NCBI RefSeq assembly: GCF_900141745.1
Contig: NZ_FSRM01000002.1
Coordinates: forward strand, 2,728,001-2,792,000
DNA: 64,000 bases
Source: Paraburkholderia phenazinium
GTDB lineage: Bacteria; Pseudomonadota; Gammaproteobacteria; Burkholderiales; Burkholderiaceae
Direction of reading: 5' to 3'
The notes below the pieces were generated by a model. The model ran no database searches, had not been told where the DNA came from, and saw only the letters and a list, made by a program, of their open reading frames with translations. Positions 47,101 through 55,701 of the stretch are shown piece by piece. Position numbers and translations under genes: made by a program. Within the stretch, counting starts at the first letter, position 1. Each line of letters opens with the position of its first letter.

Positions 47101-48255
47101 GTGATTCGAAGCCAGGAAACGCTGAATCTGTTGCTCGACAGCATTATCCGTTTTGTCCGTGAACGTCTGGTGCCGAACGAGGAAATCGTCGCGGAAACCG
47201 ATCAGATTCCCGCCGCGTTGCTGCAGGAAATGAAGGACCTTGGTCTGTTCGGACTATGTCTGCCCGAAGAGTATGGCGGCCTCGGCTTGACCATGGAAGA
47301 AGAAGTGCTCGCCGCTATCGAACTCGGCAAGACGTCACCGGCGTTTCGTTCGGCAATCGGCAGCAATAACGGCATCGGCTCGACGGGTATCGTGATCGAC
47401 GGTACGCCTGCGCAGAAGGAGAAGTATCTGCCGCGACTTGCCTCGGGCGAGCTGATCGGCTCGTTTTGTCTGACCGAGCCGGAAGCGGGTTCGGACGCCG
47501 CCTCGCTCAGAACCACCGCTGTGCGCGACGGCGATCACTACGTGCTGAACGGCACCAAGCGCTTCATCACGAATGCGCCGGAGGCGGGGCTCTTCACCGT
47601 GATGGCGCGTACCGATCCCACCGCGAAAGGTGCTGGCGCCATCTCCGCGTTCGTTGTGGAGGCGGGTACGCCGGGACTGTCGCTCGGCAAGATCGATCGC
47701 AAGATGGGCCAGAAGGGCGCGCATACCTGCGACGTCATCTTCGATAACTGCCGCGTGCCCATGGAGAACCTGATCGGCGAGAAAGAGGGCGTCGGTTTCA
47801 AGACCGCCATGAAGGTGCTCGACAAGGGGCGCCTGCATATCGCCGCCGTGGCGACGGGCGCGGCCGAACGCATGCTCGCGGATGCACTGCGCTATGCCAT
47901 GGAGCGCAAGCAGTTCGGCAAGCCGATCGTCGAATTCGAATTGATTCAGGCCATGCTGGCCGATAGCCAGGCGGAGATCTACGCATCGCGCTGCATGATC
48001 GTGGATGCCGCGCGCCGCCGCGATGCGGGCGAGCGGGTCACGAGCGAAGCGTCGTGCGCCAAGATGTTTGCGACGGAAATGTGCGGACGCGTTGCCGATC
48101 GTGCCGTGCAGATCTTCGGCGGAGCGGGCTATATGAGCGAGTATGGAATCGAGCGCTTTTACCGCGACGTGCGCCTGTTTCGCATTTACGAAGGCACCAC
48201 GCAGATCCAGCAGATCGTGATTGCGCGCGAGTTGCAGCGCAGTTTCAATGGGTGA
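47101..48255 (+). CDS. Acyl-CoA dehydrogenase
   Basis: FAD enzyme of 384 residues that oxidises an acyl-CoA to the enoyl-CoA. Motifs: substrate/FAD region CLTEPEAGSDAASLRTTAVR, the middle beta domain GTKRFITNAPEAGLFTVMAR, and the C-terminal helical domain ending QIFGGAGYMSEYGIERFYRD and VRLFRIYEGTTQIQQIVIAR. The Glu in YEGTTQ is the usual catalytic base. GTG 47101 has AGGAG 5 bases upstream and starts the fold well; the ATG at 47071 has no site and adds ten residues. The chain length preferred is unknown. No etf or CoA ligase gene is nearby. Confidence 0.9.
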   Translation: MIRSQETLNLLLDSIIRFVRERLVPNEEIVAETDQIPAALLQEMKDLGLFGLCLPEEYGGLGLTMEEEVLAAIELGKTSPAFRSAIGSNNGIGSTGIVIDGTPAQKEKYLPRLASGELIGSFCLTEPEAGSDAASLRTTAVRDGDHYVLNGTKRFITNAPEAGLFTVMARTDPTAKGAGAISAFVVEAGTPGLSLGKIDRKMGQKGAHTCDVIFDNCRVPMENLIGEKEGVGFKTAMKVLDKGRLHIAAVATGAAERMLADALRYAMERKQFGKPIVEFELIQAMLADSQAEIYASRCMIVDAARRRDAGERVTSEASCAKMFATEMCGRVADRAVQIFGGAGYMSEYGIERFYRDVRLFRIYEGTTQIQQIVIARELQRSFNG

Positions 48256-48315
48256 GGTGCGCGCGGGCTATCCGGCGCGAACAGACTGGAGCTGAAATTG
48301 AGGCTGAAAACTAAA

Positions 48316-48350
48316 CGGGCACAACCCCCGGTCCTACAGGGTTGTGCCCG
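48316..48350 (-). terminator. Rho-independent terminator of the BON gene (may work both ways)
   Basis: CGGGCACAACCC and GGGTTGTGCCCG form a perfect 12-bp stem with an 11-base loop. On the minus strand it is followed by TTTAGTTTTCAG, so it serves the BON gene and may also stop transcripts from the dehydrogenase. Confidence 0.75.
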
Positions 48351-48361
48351 GTCTGATGCGC

Positions 48362-48718
48362 TTACTGACCGATCGCGCGGATCGTCAGGTCGTTCTTTAC
48401 CGACGTCACGCCTGCCACGCCTTGTGCTGCTTGCGTAGCGATGTCGCTTTGACCTTGTTCCGGCACGGAGCCTTCCAACGTCACTGCACCGTTGCGAGCA
48501 CGAACCGTGATGTTGTTCACGCTGAGGCCCTTGGTTTTGGACAGGGCCTTACGCACGCTGCGTTGCAGAGCGCGGTTGGCAGCCTTGGTCGACTTGGCGC
48601 TCGGGGCAGCCATCGCGCCCGATGCGGCCATTGCATCGCTGCTTTGTGCGTAAGCGTTAAGGGACGCTACGACGATGAGCGCGCCGCCGATGACCTTCAT
48701 TGCCTGGGATGCTTTCAT
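48362..48718 (-). CDS. Periplasmic BON-domain protein
   Basis: Secreted protein of 118 residues. The signal peptide (MKVIGGALIVVASLNAYA core) is followed by an Ala/Ser spacer and one BON domain: RALQRSVRKALSKTKGLSVN, NITVRARNGAVTLEGSVPEQ and GVAGVTSVKNDLTIRA. BON domains bind membrane phospholipids, as in OsmY and DolP, and are linked to envelope and osmotic stress. AGGAG lies 8 bases before the ATG. A single-gene unit with a good terminator downstream. OsmY-like proteins usually have two BON domains, and here there is one. Confidence 0.88.
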   Translation of the reverse strand: MKASQAMKVIGGALIVVASLNAYAQSSDAMAASGAMAAPSAKSTKAANRALQRSVRKALSKTKGLSVNNITVRARNGAVTLEGSVPEQGQSDIATQAAQGVAGVTSVKNDLTIRAIGQ

Positions 48719-49052
48719 TCAAGTTCTCCTGTTGTCATGATTCGTCACGGTTCCGGACGGAAACCGCAGGGTTGCACCAACGGTACTTCGGGATCAAATC
48801 TGAGTAGAACGATGTTGCTAGTGATGCAAACCTGTCTGCTGATCAAGCGGGCCGAGGCACGCGCAAGCCGGCGAGGGCTGTGCTACTGGCCGGAATGTAA
48901 CGATACCCTACTTGAAAGAATCCTGAACGTAAGCGTGTAGGGAAATGCTGCTTTTGCACAACGGACTGACCGACAATTGCAATAAACAGCAGATCATTGC
49001 GCCACATTGCCGCCGCCTCTCGTTGCACGGGCAACTTATCCTCCACCTGGCC
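48719..49052. other. Intergenic region before the DNA glycosylase gene
   Basis: About 330 bases between divergent genes. On the minus strand a TTGCAT-N17-TACTCA pair near 48806-48834 could be the BON promoter, but the match is poor. Open frames before 49053 have no ribosome site and I call no gene. Confidence 0.4.
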
Positions 49053-49694
49053 ATGACCGACAGACCTCTTCCGATCCTGCCGCTGCACCGCAACGACCTG
49101 CCGCTCGATACGGTCGAACTGGCCCGCTACATGGTCGGCAAGTATGTGGTTCACGACCTGCCCGAAGGACGCATCAGCGGGCGGATTGTCGAGACGGAAG
49201 CCTATCCGGTCGGCGATTCGACCTCGCACGCGTTTATCGGTCTGCGCGCCTATAACGCCTCGCTGTTTATGGCGCGCGGCCACGCCTATGTGCGGCTGAC
49301 GTACGGGGTTTCGTACATGCTGAACATGTCCAGCGAGGCCGAAGGGACGGGCGCGGGTATCCTGATTCGGGCGATTGAACCGCTCGAGGGCCTTGCCCTG
49401 ATGCAGGCGCGCCGTCCGGGCGTCAGTTTGCGCGATCTCGCCCGCGGACCCGGCCGGCTCACGATCGCGCTCGGCATCGGGCAAGCGTTTGACGGACGCG
49501 ATCTGTGTACCGGCCAGGATCTCTGGATCGGGCGTATAGAGGCAGAGCAAACGGCGGTGGCCGCGACCACACGCATTGGACTGTCGCGGGAGATGCACCG
49601 CCCGTTGCGCTTTTATGAGCCGGGCAGCCCGTTCGTCAGCGGGCCGCGCAAGTTGTTGATGCCGCTCTCCCGCGCGCCCATTCGGTCGCTTTGA
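49053..49694 (+). CDS. 3-methyladenine DNA glycosylase (MPG/Aag type)
   Basis: DNA repair enzyme of 213 residues that removes alkylated purines. Family motifs are clear: [39 protein letters not shown] (the catalytic Glu is in VETEAY), [19 protein letters not shown], and [20 protein letters not shown] with the conserved GPGRL. ATG 49053 begins the conserved part. The frame continues upstream to 48945 without a ribosome site. This is the AAG-type family shared with animals and plants, not AlkA or Tag. It stands alone. Confidence 0.9.
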   Translation: MTDRPLPILPLHRNDLPLDTVELARYMVGKYVVHDLPEGRISGRIVETEAYPVGDSTSHAFIGLRAYNASLFMARGHAYVRLTYGVSYMLNMSSEAEGTGAGILIRAIEPLEGLALMQARRPGVSLRDLARGPGRLTIALGIGQAFDGRDLCTGQDLWIGRIEAEQTAVAATTRIGLSREMHRPLRFYEPGSPFVSGPRKLLMPLSRAPIRSL

Positions 49695-49973
49695 ATGGCC
49701 TGACGGTCCTGTTTTCCGGAAGCTACGACCGGTTTAGAAAGCATTTGCTTAACAAATAGCTTGCAAAGTTTACGGAACAGGCAATTGCTACGCAATACTT
49801 GTCAGGTCTACGAGGTTTTGCTCGGGTTCCCCATTTAATCTTGCGAATCTCGCAATTATATATCTCGAAATTAAGGGTTTTCCCTTGGGATGGTGGTGGC
49901 TAGACTGGAACTACTCGCTTTTCACATGGTGTGTCAAGCGATGCAAAAAAACCAAGTCTGGAGGTAAGCCATC

Positions 49974-50327
49974 ATGAAGTCACTTATTCAAGCTGTCGCT
50001 ATTGCCGCAATCCTCGCTGCTCCGGCCGCTGCGTTCGCGCAGGCAGCAGATACGAGTCAGCAGCCGATGACGCGTGCTGAAGTCAAGAATCAGTTGATCC
50101 AGCTGGAGCAGGCCGGCTACAACCCGGCAGAGGCTAATGACCCGAACTATCCGGCCGACGTGCAGGCTGCTGAACAGCGCATCCAGGCTCAAAATCCGCC
50201 GGTAGCGCAGCAGGGCGTGGCGGATACGACCGGCTATGGTCCGTCGACGAGCGGTTCGTCGGCTTCGGGCACCATGCAGCCGGCGACGCCGACCGTGCCG
50301 AGCCAACGGATTTATGAAGGCCACTAA
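49974..50327 (+). CDS. DUF4148 secreted protein
   Basis: Small secreted protein of 117 residues. The signal peptide MKSLIQAVAIAAILAAPAAA is cleaved near AFAQ. The mature part has the DUF4148 pattern, TRAEVKNQLIQLEQAGYNPA then EANDPNYPADVQAAEQRIQA, and a Ser/Gly/Thr-rich tail. The family is frequent in many copies in Burkholderia genomes and has no defined function known to me. GGAGG lies 9 bases before the ATG. The terminator at 50525 closes the transcript about 200 bases later. Confidence 0.85.
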   Translation: MKSLIQAVAIAAILAAPAAAFAQAADTSQQPMTRAEVKNQLIQLEQAGYNPAEANDPNYPADVQAAEQRIQAQNPPVAQQGVADTTGYGPSTSGSSASGTMQPATPTVPSQRIYEGH

Positions 50328-50524
50328 TCTGGTTGCAGCCAGGCTGGGCCGGTACGCAGGATGACCGGTTCGTTGTGTGATAAAGCGTCATAAGGCGTGC
50401 ACATCAAACGGTGTGCATCGCCAGAGAACCGGGCGATATGCCGCTGCGATCGACGTGAATCGATGCGCACGGCATATTCGCCGATACGAAAACTCAGGAA
50501 CCTCCGCTGCCGCAAGGTAGCTTT

Positions 50525-50554
50525 GCCCAACCCTCGATGGCTTGGGCTTTTTTT
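50525..50554 (+). terminator. Rho-independent terminator on the plus strand
   Basis: GCCCAA and TTGGGC pair, with additional CC/GG pairing inside an 11-base loop, followed by seven T. It lies about 200 bases after the DUF4148 stop codon, which leaves a long untranslated tail or a small RNA not otherwise visible. Confidence 0.7.
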
Positions 50555-50588
50555 GCGGCGGCGGTCGTCGTCGCAGCGCGGCGGAGCG

Positions 50589-51029
50589 TCAGGGATGCTC
50601 GCCTGTGATGTAGAACTCGAGTTGCTGAATCGTGAACTGCTGCTCGGCAATGATGTTCTTCACCAGATCCCCGATCGACACCATTCCCACCAGTTTGTCC
50701 TGATCGATTACCGGCAGGTGGCGCATTCGCCGCTCGGTCATGAGCGCCATGCATTCGTCGGTGGTCTGCGTGAGATGAACGAAGCGCACCGCGCGGCTCA
50801 TGATGTCGCGCACCGGCGTAGCCTTCGACGCGCGGTCCATCAGCACAACCTTGCGCGCATAGTCCCGCTCCGTGACGATTCCGGCGATGCTCTCGCCCTC
50901 GGTCACGACCAGCGCACCGATCTGCTTGTCCGCCATGAGTTTGATCGCGTCATAGACGGAATCATCTGCTGCAACCGTGTAGACGTCCCGATTCGGTTTG
51001 GATTTGAGAAGTTGCGCAACGCTAGTCAT
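50589..51029 (-). CDS. Protein with two CBS domains
   Basis: Cytoplasmic protein of 146 residues made only of a tandem CBS pair (Bateman module): VYTVAADDSVYDAIKLMADK, IGALVVTEGESIAGIVTERD, then VRDIMSRAVRFVHLTQTTDE and MRHLPVIDQDKLVGMVSIGD. Such modules bind adenine nucleotides (AMP, ATP, SAM) and act as energy sensors for a partner. No partner domain is fused. ATG 51029 has GGAG 9 bases before it and drops a basic N-terminus that lacks CBS features. The plus-strand terminator at 50525 lies beyond its stop codon. Confidence 0.88.
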   Translation of the reverse strand: MTSVAQLLKSKPNRDVYTVAADDSVYDAIKLMADKQIGALVVTEGESIAGIVTERDYARKVVLMDRASKATPVRDIMSRAVRFVHLTQTTDECMALMTERRMRHLPVIDQDKLVGMVSIGDLVKNIIAEQQFTIQQLEFYITGEHP

Positions 51030-51286
51030 AGAGCGGCTCCATATCGCAGTGCAGCACGTCGCGATGGACGTGCGGTCGGAAAGGACAGGCGATTCCAGTA
51101 TAGGCCGCGCAAGGTAATCAGGCACTCATGGGCAAATCCCTGGTGTTGTGCTTTTGTACGGACGGCTGACGACGGGAAGGGTGGTTTGCCAGAGCCTGTT
51201 TCACCGGCAGGCACGTGTGCAGGTGAACGGGGCCGATTAGCGGTAAACTCCAGTTCCGTACTTTATCCCCGGTTGTTCACGGGTTC

Positions 51287-51958
51287 ATGTCAGTGCCTTT
51301 GCCTAACGCCATGCCCACGCCTCAAGATCCGTCGATTGCAGACGGCCAACATAACGGCGAATGCGTCATTCTCGACGCGGTCGCCACGCTTCCCACCCGC
51401 TACGGCACATTCACGTCTTACGTTTTTCGCGTTTGCGACAGCGGCACCGAACATCTCGCGCTTGTGATGGGCGACGTTGCCAATGACGAACCGGTGCTGA
51501 CCCGCCTGCATTCGGAATGCCTGACGGGCGACGTACTGGGCTCATATCGCTGCGATTGCGGCGAGCAGCTCGATCTCGCGTTGCGCTATATCGCTGCCGA
51601 AGGTCGCGGCGTGCTGCTGTATCTGCGTGGACATGAGGGGCGGGGCATTGGCCTGTCCAACAAGATCCGCGCGTATGCATTGCAGGAGCAGGGCCGCGAC
51701 ACGGTGGAGGCCAATCTGGATCTCGGCTTGCCCGACGATTCGCGTGAGTACGATTCAGCCGCAGGGATTCTGCGCACCCTGAAGGTCACATCGGTGCGGT
51801 TGATGAGCAACAATCCGAAGAAGTTCGATACCTTGTCGCAACACGGCATTCCTGTGTGCGAGCGGGTCGCGCTGGCGATTCCGATGCGCGAGGAGAATGA
51901 GCGGTATATCCGGACGAAGCAGGTCAAGTTTGGGCATTACTTTGATGAGAACGAGTGA
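51287..51958 (+). CDS. ribA: GTP cyclohydrolase II
   Basis: RibA, 223 residues, opens GTP to the first riboflavin precursor with release of formate and pyrophosphate. The zinc site is complete: C78, C89 and C91 in [18 protein letters not shown]. The GTP region [20 protein letters not shown] and the C-terminal [31 protein letters not shown] are typical. The first 30 residues are an extra tail before the fold. It is not fused to RibB. No riboswitch is seen. Burkholderia genomes often have a second, RibB-fused copy elsewhere, so this may be an auxiliary one. Confidence 0.94.
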   Translation: MSVPLPNAMPTPQDPSIADGQHNGECVILDAVATLPTRYGTFTSYVFRVCDSGTEHLALVMGDVANDEPVLTRLHSECLTGDVLGSYRCDCGEQLDLALRYIAAEGRGVLLYLRGHEGRGIGLSNKIRAYALQEQGRDTVEANLDLGLPDDSREYDSAAGILRTLKVTSVRLMSNNPKKFDTLSQHGIPVCERVALAIPMREENERYIRTKQVKFGHYFDENE

Positions 51959-52019
51959 GTGACGTTTGCGTCGGATGTCCCGCAGTGGGTCGCTGAGGGA
52001 CATCCGCGCAATCACGTGC

Positions 52020-52919
52020 CTAGCTCTCGGTCACTCCGACCCTCGGCAACATCGCCGCCAGCACCTCCGCAAGCTCCGTGGTGCCGAAACGCCGTTCGCC
52101 AACACCTGCTTCAACATCGATGCGGCCAGCATTGTGCGTCTCGTAGAGATCCGTGATCAACCGTGCGTGTTCGGCGTTGAGGCCGGCGCGCAGCAGCATG
52201 GGTGTCCATGCCTCGCGTGGCAATGCCTGCGCAACGACTTCACGTCCGCTGAGCTCGCCGAGTGTGCGCGCGACATCGAGCGCGCTGATGCGCTGTGGAC
52301 CTTCGATACTGACGATACGCGGCGTAATCTCCCCGGCCGGGTCGTGATCCAGCAACAGATCCGCGGCGAGCCGCCCCACGTCTTGTGCCGAGACGGTCGG
52401 AAAGCGTTTGTCGAGCGGTTGATGCAAGCTCGGCAGCACGCCTGCCTTCAACGCGGCGGGCATCACACGGCCCCAGTTCTGCATATGCTCTGCTGCGCGC
52501 AGGAACGTCAGGTGGCTCTCCACCGGTTTTAACTGCGCCTCCAGGTAGTGAAACAGCAGCGTGATACCGGTGCCGCGATCCAGTTCCGCTCCATAGTCGG
52601 ACAACGCGAGGACCCGCGGTGGCGGGTTGGCTCGCAACGCGCTGGCTGCGATGTCGATCATGTGTCGCATCGAATCCGCGGGATGCGGATCGTTACGCGG
52701 CACCGGGCAGAGAATCTGCACCGCGTCTGCACCCTCGATCGCCTTGGCGACCGAAGCGCGATCCGTGAGGTCAGCTAACGCGATCTCGCAGCCGAGCTTT
52801 GCCAGCACTTCGCCCTGGTGTTCATGGCGGACAACTGCCCGCACCGCACGGCCTGCCTCACGCAGCCGTGCCGCTGTGATGCCTCCCGCATTGCCTGCTG
52901 CTCCAAATATCACATACAC
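52020..52919 (-). CDS. NmrA-like NAD(P)-binding protein (quinone reductase type)
   Basis: Short-chain-like NAD(P)H-binding protein of 299 residues. The N-terminal Rossmann motif reads VIFGAAGNAGGITAARLREA, then RAVVRHEHQGEVLAKLGCEI and ALADLTD. The extended C-terminal part (SYGAELDRG-like ALSDYGAELDRGTGITLLFH) is that of NmrA/QOR2-type proteins. GTG 52919 is the start: AAGGAG lies 7 bases before it, whereas the frame open upstream to 53198 would overlap the divergent gene's leader. It is divergent from an AraC-family regulator that starts 232 bases away and probably controls it. The substrate may be a quinone or it may be a redox sensor. Confidence 0.82.
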   Translation of the reverse strand: MYVIFGAAGNAGGITAARLREAGRAVRAVVRHEHQGEVLAKLGCEIALADLTDRASVAKAIEGADAVQILCPVPRNDPHPADSMRHMIDIAASALRANPPPRVLALSDYGAELDRGTGITLLFHYLEAQLKPVESHLTFLRAAEHMQNWGRVMPAALKAGVLPSLHQPLDKRFPTVSAQDVGRLAADLLLDHDPAGEITPRIVSIEGPQRISALDVARTLGELSGREVVAQALPREAWTPMLLRAGLNAEHARLITDLYETHNAGRIDVEAGVGERRFGTTELAEVLAAMLPRVGVTES

Positions 52920-53151
52920 GTTGCGCTCCTTGTGGACAGATAGGGTGTGGCCATCATAGGAGCGGCTAGCAGGCAAAACGCACACAGATGGATTGAAGCG
53001 AGCAGATCTGGATGGTGGTTTTTTGTGGCGCACGGTGACGTCGATTTGCCGCCGCCTCGCCTGGCGGCACCACGCGTCGCGCACGTCAAGCAGGCCGCAA
53101 GAAAACGCCGCACAATGCAGGCAACGTCTGTCGACATCCTGGAGGGCCGCA

Positions 53152-54063
53152 ATGAACGCCGCGATTCCTGTCCCCGTACCGCACTCCGGCTCCCGCACCA
53201 GTCTGCGATCGAGCGCTGGACTTGGCTGGAACGGATTCGGCGCAGAACTGGTCAGTGTGGCTGCGGGCGTACACCGGATTCCGGCTTTGCAACATCACCG
53301 TGTCGGCATACATGTCGGCACGCCGGTCAAGGCGCGCTGTCTGTGCAACGAACGACGCCATGTGCGTTTGCAATCGCCAGGCGACACGGACGTGATCCCG
53401 GCGGGACTCGACGGTCAATGGGCCGACGAATCCAGCTGCACGATCTTCAGCGTCTGGTTTGCCGACGCGTTCGCGCGGCGTACGTTGGAGCAAATGGAGC
53501 TGCGTGGGAATCGGGCGGAGATTCGTCCGCAGTTCCAGATGCGCGATCCGCGTTTTCAGCATCTGGCCTGGGCGTTGCGCGCCGAGCTCGAGGCGGATGA
53601 TGCTTCCGATCCGCTTTACGCAGAGAGCCTCGCTACGGCGATGATCGTGCGCCTGCTCGAGGAGGCGCCGCCGCGTGAGGACAAGCGCAGTAAACGTCTC
53701 GCCGCGCGGACAGCGGCGCGGGTGGTGGAGTTTATCGAGGGTAATCTCGATCAGCGTCTCACACTCGAGGAACTGGCTGCGCTAGCCGATCTGAGCGTGC
53801 CGCACTTCAAGGTGCTGTTTCGCGAGACGCTTGGTATGCCCGTGCATCAGTATGTCGTGCAGCGGCGCGTCGAGCGAGCGCGGACGTTGTTGCTGCAGGG
53901 CAGGTTAAGTGCGAGCCAGGTGGCGCTTGAGACCGGGTTTGCGCACCAGAGTCATCTGGCGCACTGGGTGAACCGGTTGCTGGGGGTGACGCCGCGGGAA
54001 CTGGTGAGGAGTGGGGAAACTCATGCGACGGCAGGCGCCCAGCGCGGACCGGATTGCGCTTGA
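53152..54063 (+). CDS. AraC-family transcriptional regulator
   Basis: Regulator of 303 residues. The C-terminal 100 residues hold two helix-turn-helix motifs: LTLEELAALADLSVPHFKVL, FRETLGMPVHQYVVQRRVER, ARTLLLQGRLSASQVALETG and FAHQSHLAHWVNRLLGVTPR. The N-terminal sensor domain of about 190 residues is a cupin-like fold whose ligand is not evident. ATG 53152 has GGAGG 7 bases upstream, and the open frame before it has no site. It is divergent from the NmrA-like gene, 232 bases apart, with which it probably forms a regulator-target pair. Confidence 0.88.
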   Translation: MNAAIPVPVPHSGSRTSLRSSAGLGWNGFGAELVSVAAGVHRIPALQHHRVGIHVGTPVKARCLCNERRHVRLQSPGDTDVIPAGLDGQWADESSCTIFSVWFADAFARRTLEQMELRGNRAEIRPQFQMRDPRFQHLAWALRAELEADDASDPLYAESLATAMIVRLLEEAPPREDKRSKRLAARTAARVVEFIEGNLDQRLTLEELAALADLSVPHFKVLFRETLGMPVHQYVVQRRVERARTLLLQGRLSASQVALETGFAHQSHLAHWVNRLLGVTPRELVRSGETHATAGAQRGPDCA

Positions 54064-54117
54064 TGCAACGCTAGCCGCTCGCCGTATCGAGTGTATGGGG
54101 TAAGCCGCGCGCCCCCA

Positions 54118-54960
54118 TCACCCCCCCTTCGCCGTCAACTGCGCATACACATCATGCGAAAGCTGCAGCAACACCTTGCGATCAATCCCGCCCGAAACCG
54201 CATACCCATAATCCCCATCTACCCAATAGAACACATTCACCGGCCCATCCTGATACAGCTTGAACGCGGTGGTATTCGAATTGACCTTGCGGTGTGAGAT
54301 GCATAGCGTCACGCGCTCGTCGCCGGGGCCGCGATACATGAACTGCGCAACCGGGCCATCCGCGCCAGGCAAGATACGGCCGCCGCTCAACTCAAACCCG
54401 CTCTTGTTGAGCAGGGGCGCATGAACATCCGTACCGAGCTTGTTCGACAGCCATTGCACGAAATCCTGATCGTGGTCCGTACCCGTGCTATCGGGCACCT
54501 GCACAGCGGGCATATACACCACATGCGCCACCGCCGCCTGACGGGCGAGCCCATCCGACGCATCCGCGCTGACCGGACGCGTGTCCGAAGAACCGCCGCC
54601 CATGCTCGTGGAGTTACCCGCCATGCCCGGCACGTCCTTGCCCATCTGCGTGCCCACGCCAATGCCGACACCCAGCACCAACGCCGCTGCCATGCCTGCA
54701 AACTGCGGCCAGTTCGCCGCATCCAGCCAGCGACGCTTCGGCGCAGGCGGCTGCAGCCGCTTGGGCACCGGCTCGCTCAGCACGCGATCGTAGCGGTCAT
54801 GAAAGAGGTTGTTCAGGGAAAAGTAGTCGCTGACGCGCGCGGCCAGTTCGGGGCTCTGCTCGAGTGCGCGCTCCACCTGGGCGCGGCGCTCGTCGGATAG
54901 CGTGCCGTCCACGTATGCGTGGAGGTCTTCTTCGCCGATCGGAGTCACTTGTTCGTTCAT
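54118..54960 (-). CDS. Anti-sigma factor, membrane-anchored
   Basis: Predicted inner-membrane protein of 280 residues. Residues 1-60 form a cytoplasmic anti-sigma domain (EEDLHAYVDGTLSDERRAQV, then VERALEQSPELAARV) of the non-zinc kind: no HxxxCxxC is seen. One membrane span lies at about residues 88-108 (FAGMAAALVLGVGIGVG). A periplasmic domain of about 170 residues follows, rich in Gly and Ser at the start. The ATG overlaps the ECF sigma stop (ATGA), so the two are coupled and this is the direct partner. It should hold the sigma factor until an envelope signal is sensed. The signal may be oxidative (neighbours encode a catalase-like protein). Confidence 0.82.
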   Translation of the reverse strand: MNEQVTPIGEEDLHAYVDGTLSDERRAQVERALEQSPELAARVSDYFSLNNLFHDRYDRVLSEPVPKRLQPPAPKRRWLDAANWPQFAGMAAALVLGVGIGVGTQMGKDVPGMAGNSTSMGGGSSDTRPVSADASDGLARQAAVAHVVYMPAVQVPDSTGTDHDQDFVQWLSNKLGTDVHAPLLNKSGFELSGGRILPGADGPVAQFMYRGPGDERVTLCISHRKVNSNTTAFKLYQDGPVNVFYWVDGDYGYAVSGGIDRKVLLQLSHDVYAQLTAKGG

Positions 54961-55475
54961 CGCACCACCTGTAATTTCGCACCGGGCTGTGTACCCGCCA
55001 TCAAAGCCCTGAGTCGTTCACGTCCGCGTGAGAGCCGCGACATCACCGTGCCGATAGGGATATCCAAAGCAAGCGCCACGTCGGCGTAACTCATCTCTTC
55101 CAGACCGACCAGCAGCACGACTTCGCGCTGCTCGGCGGGCAAACGCTGCAACGCGTAGTCGAGATCGCGCATTTCAAGCGAGCGGGTCGCGTCCGCAGGG
55201 ACCGCGAATTCGCTTTCCGCGACGCTTTCGTCGTCCACCGAAATATGCACGGCCCGCACCGAAGCCTTGCGCGCCTGATTGGCAAACACGTTGTGCATGA
55301 TTGTAAATAGCCACGCACGCAGGTCAGTACCGGCCTGAAACATCGACGTGCGCCCTAATGCGCGCTCCAACGTGTCCTGCACCAGATCGTCGGCCAGGTC
55401 CCGATTGTTGATCAGCGCCCTTGCGTAGCGGCGCAACCTCGGGACGTGCTCCATTAACTCATCACGGATGTCCAT
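54957..55475 (-). CDS. ECF sigma factor
   Basis: Alternative sigma factor of 172 residues. Region 2 reads RRYARALINNRDLADDLVQD, TLERAL, and region 4 reads LPAEQREVVLLVGLEEMSYA, DVALALDIPIGTVMSRLSRG. No other domain is present. ATG 55475 starts the typical N-terminus. The frame is open to a GTG at 55616, only about six bases from the inferred transcript start, so a longer form is possible. Its own promoter box pair (55629-55656) matches those before the two neighbouring operons, so it very probably activates itself, an anti-sigma-like gene and the catalase operon. Confidence 0.9.
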   Translation of the reverse strand: MDIRDELMEHVPRLRRYARALINNRDLADDLVQDTLERALGRTSMFQAGTDLRAWLFTIMHNVFANQARKASVRAVHISVDDESVAESEFAVPADATRSLEMRDLDYALQRLPAEQREVVLLVGLEEMSYADVALALDIPIGTVMSRLSRGRERLRALMAGTQPGAKLQVVR

Positions 55476-55628
55476 TGCCCTTACCAGTGAGTGCCGCCGA
55501 ACCGCTTCCTGCGCGCCGCGCCTGCGAAGGCGAAGGAGCACGGTGGGGACGGTCCGGCGTTTTCCTGCGAAATGTGCCACTTCAGTCGCCCGCACGGATG
55601 GGTTCAGGCGACTCACGGCGTTACAGGT

Positions 55629-55656
55629 GCAAACACGCCTGTTTACATTTTATTCC
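55629..55656 (-). promoter_or_regulatory. ECF-type promoter P1, before the sigma gene
   Basis: On the minus strand GGAATAAA, 12 bases, GTGTTTGC. The same two boxes with the same 12-base spacing occur at 56513-56540 and 56564-56591. The inferred start is near 55622, about 147 bases before the sigma ATG. Confidence 0.75.
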
Positions 55657-55701
55657 CGGCCTGAATGACGTACGGCAACAAGTTCTTTGTTCAGACAAGA
55701 C

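Noticed and set aside
51230..51290. Possible FMN riboswitch before ribA
   Set aside because: The spacer is too short for the conserved multi-helix FMN element, and none of its typical conserved loop sequences is visible.
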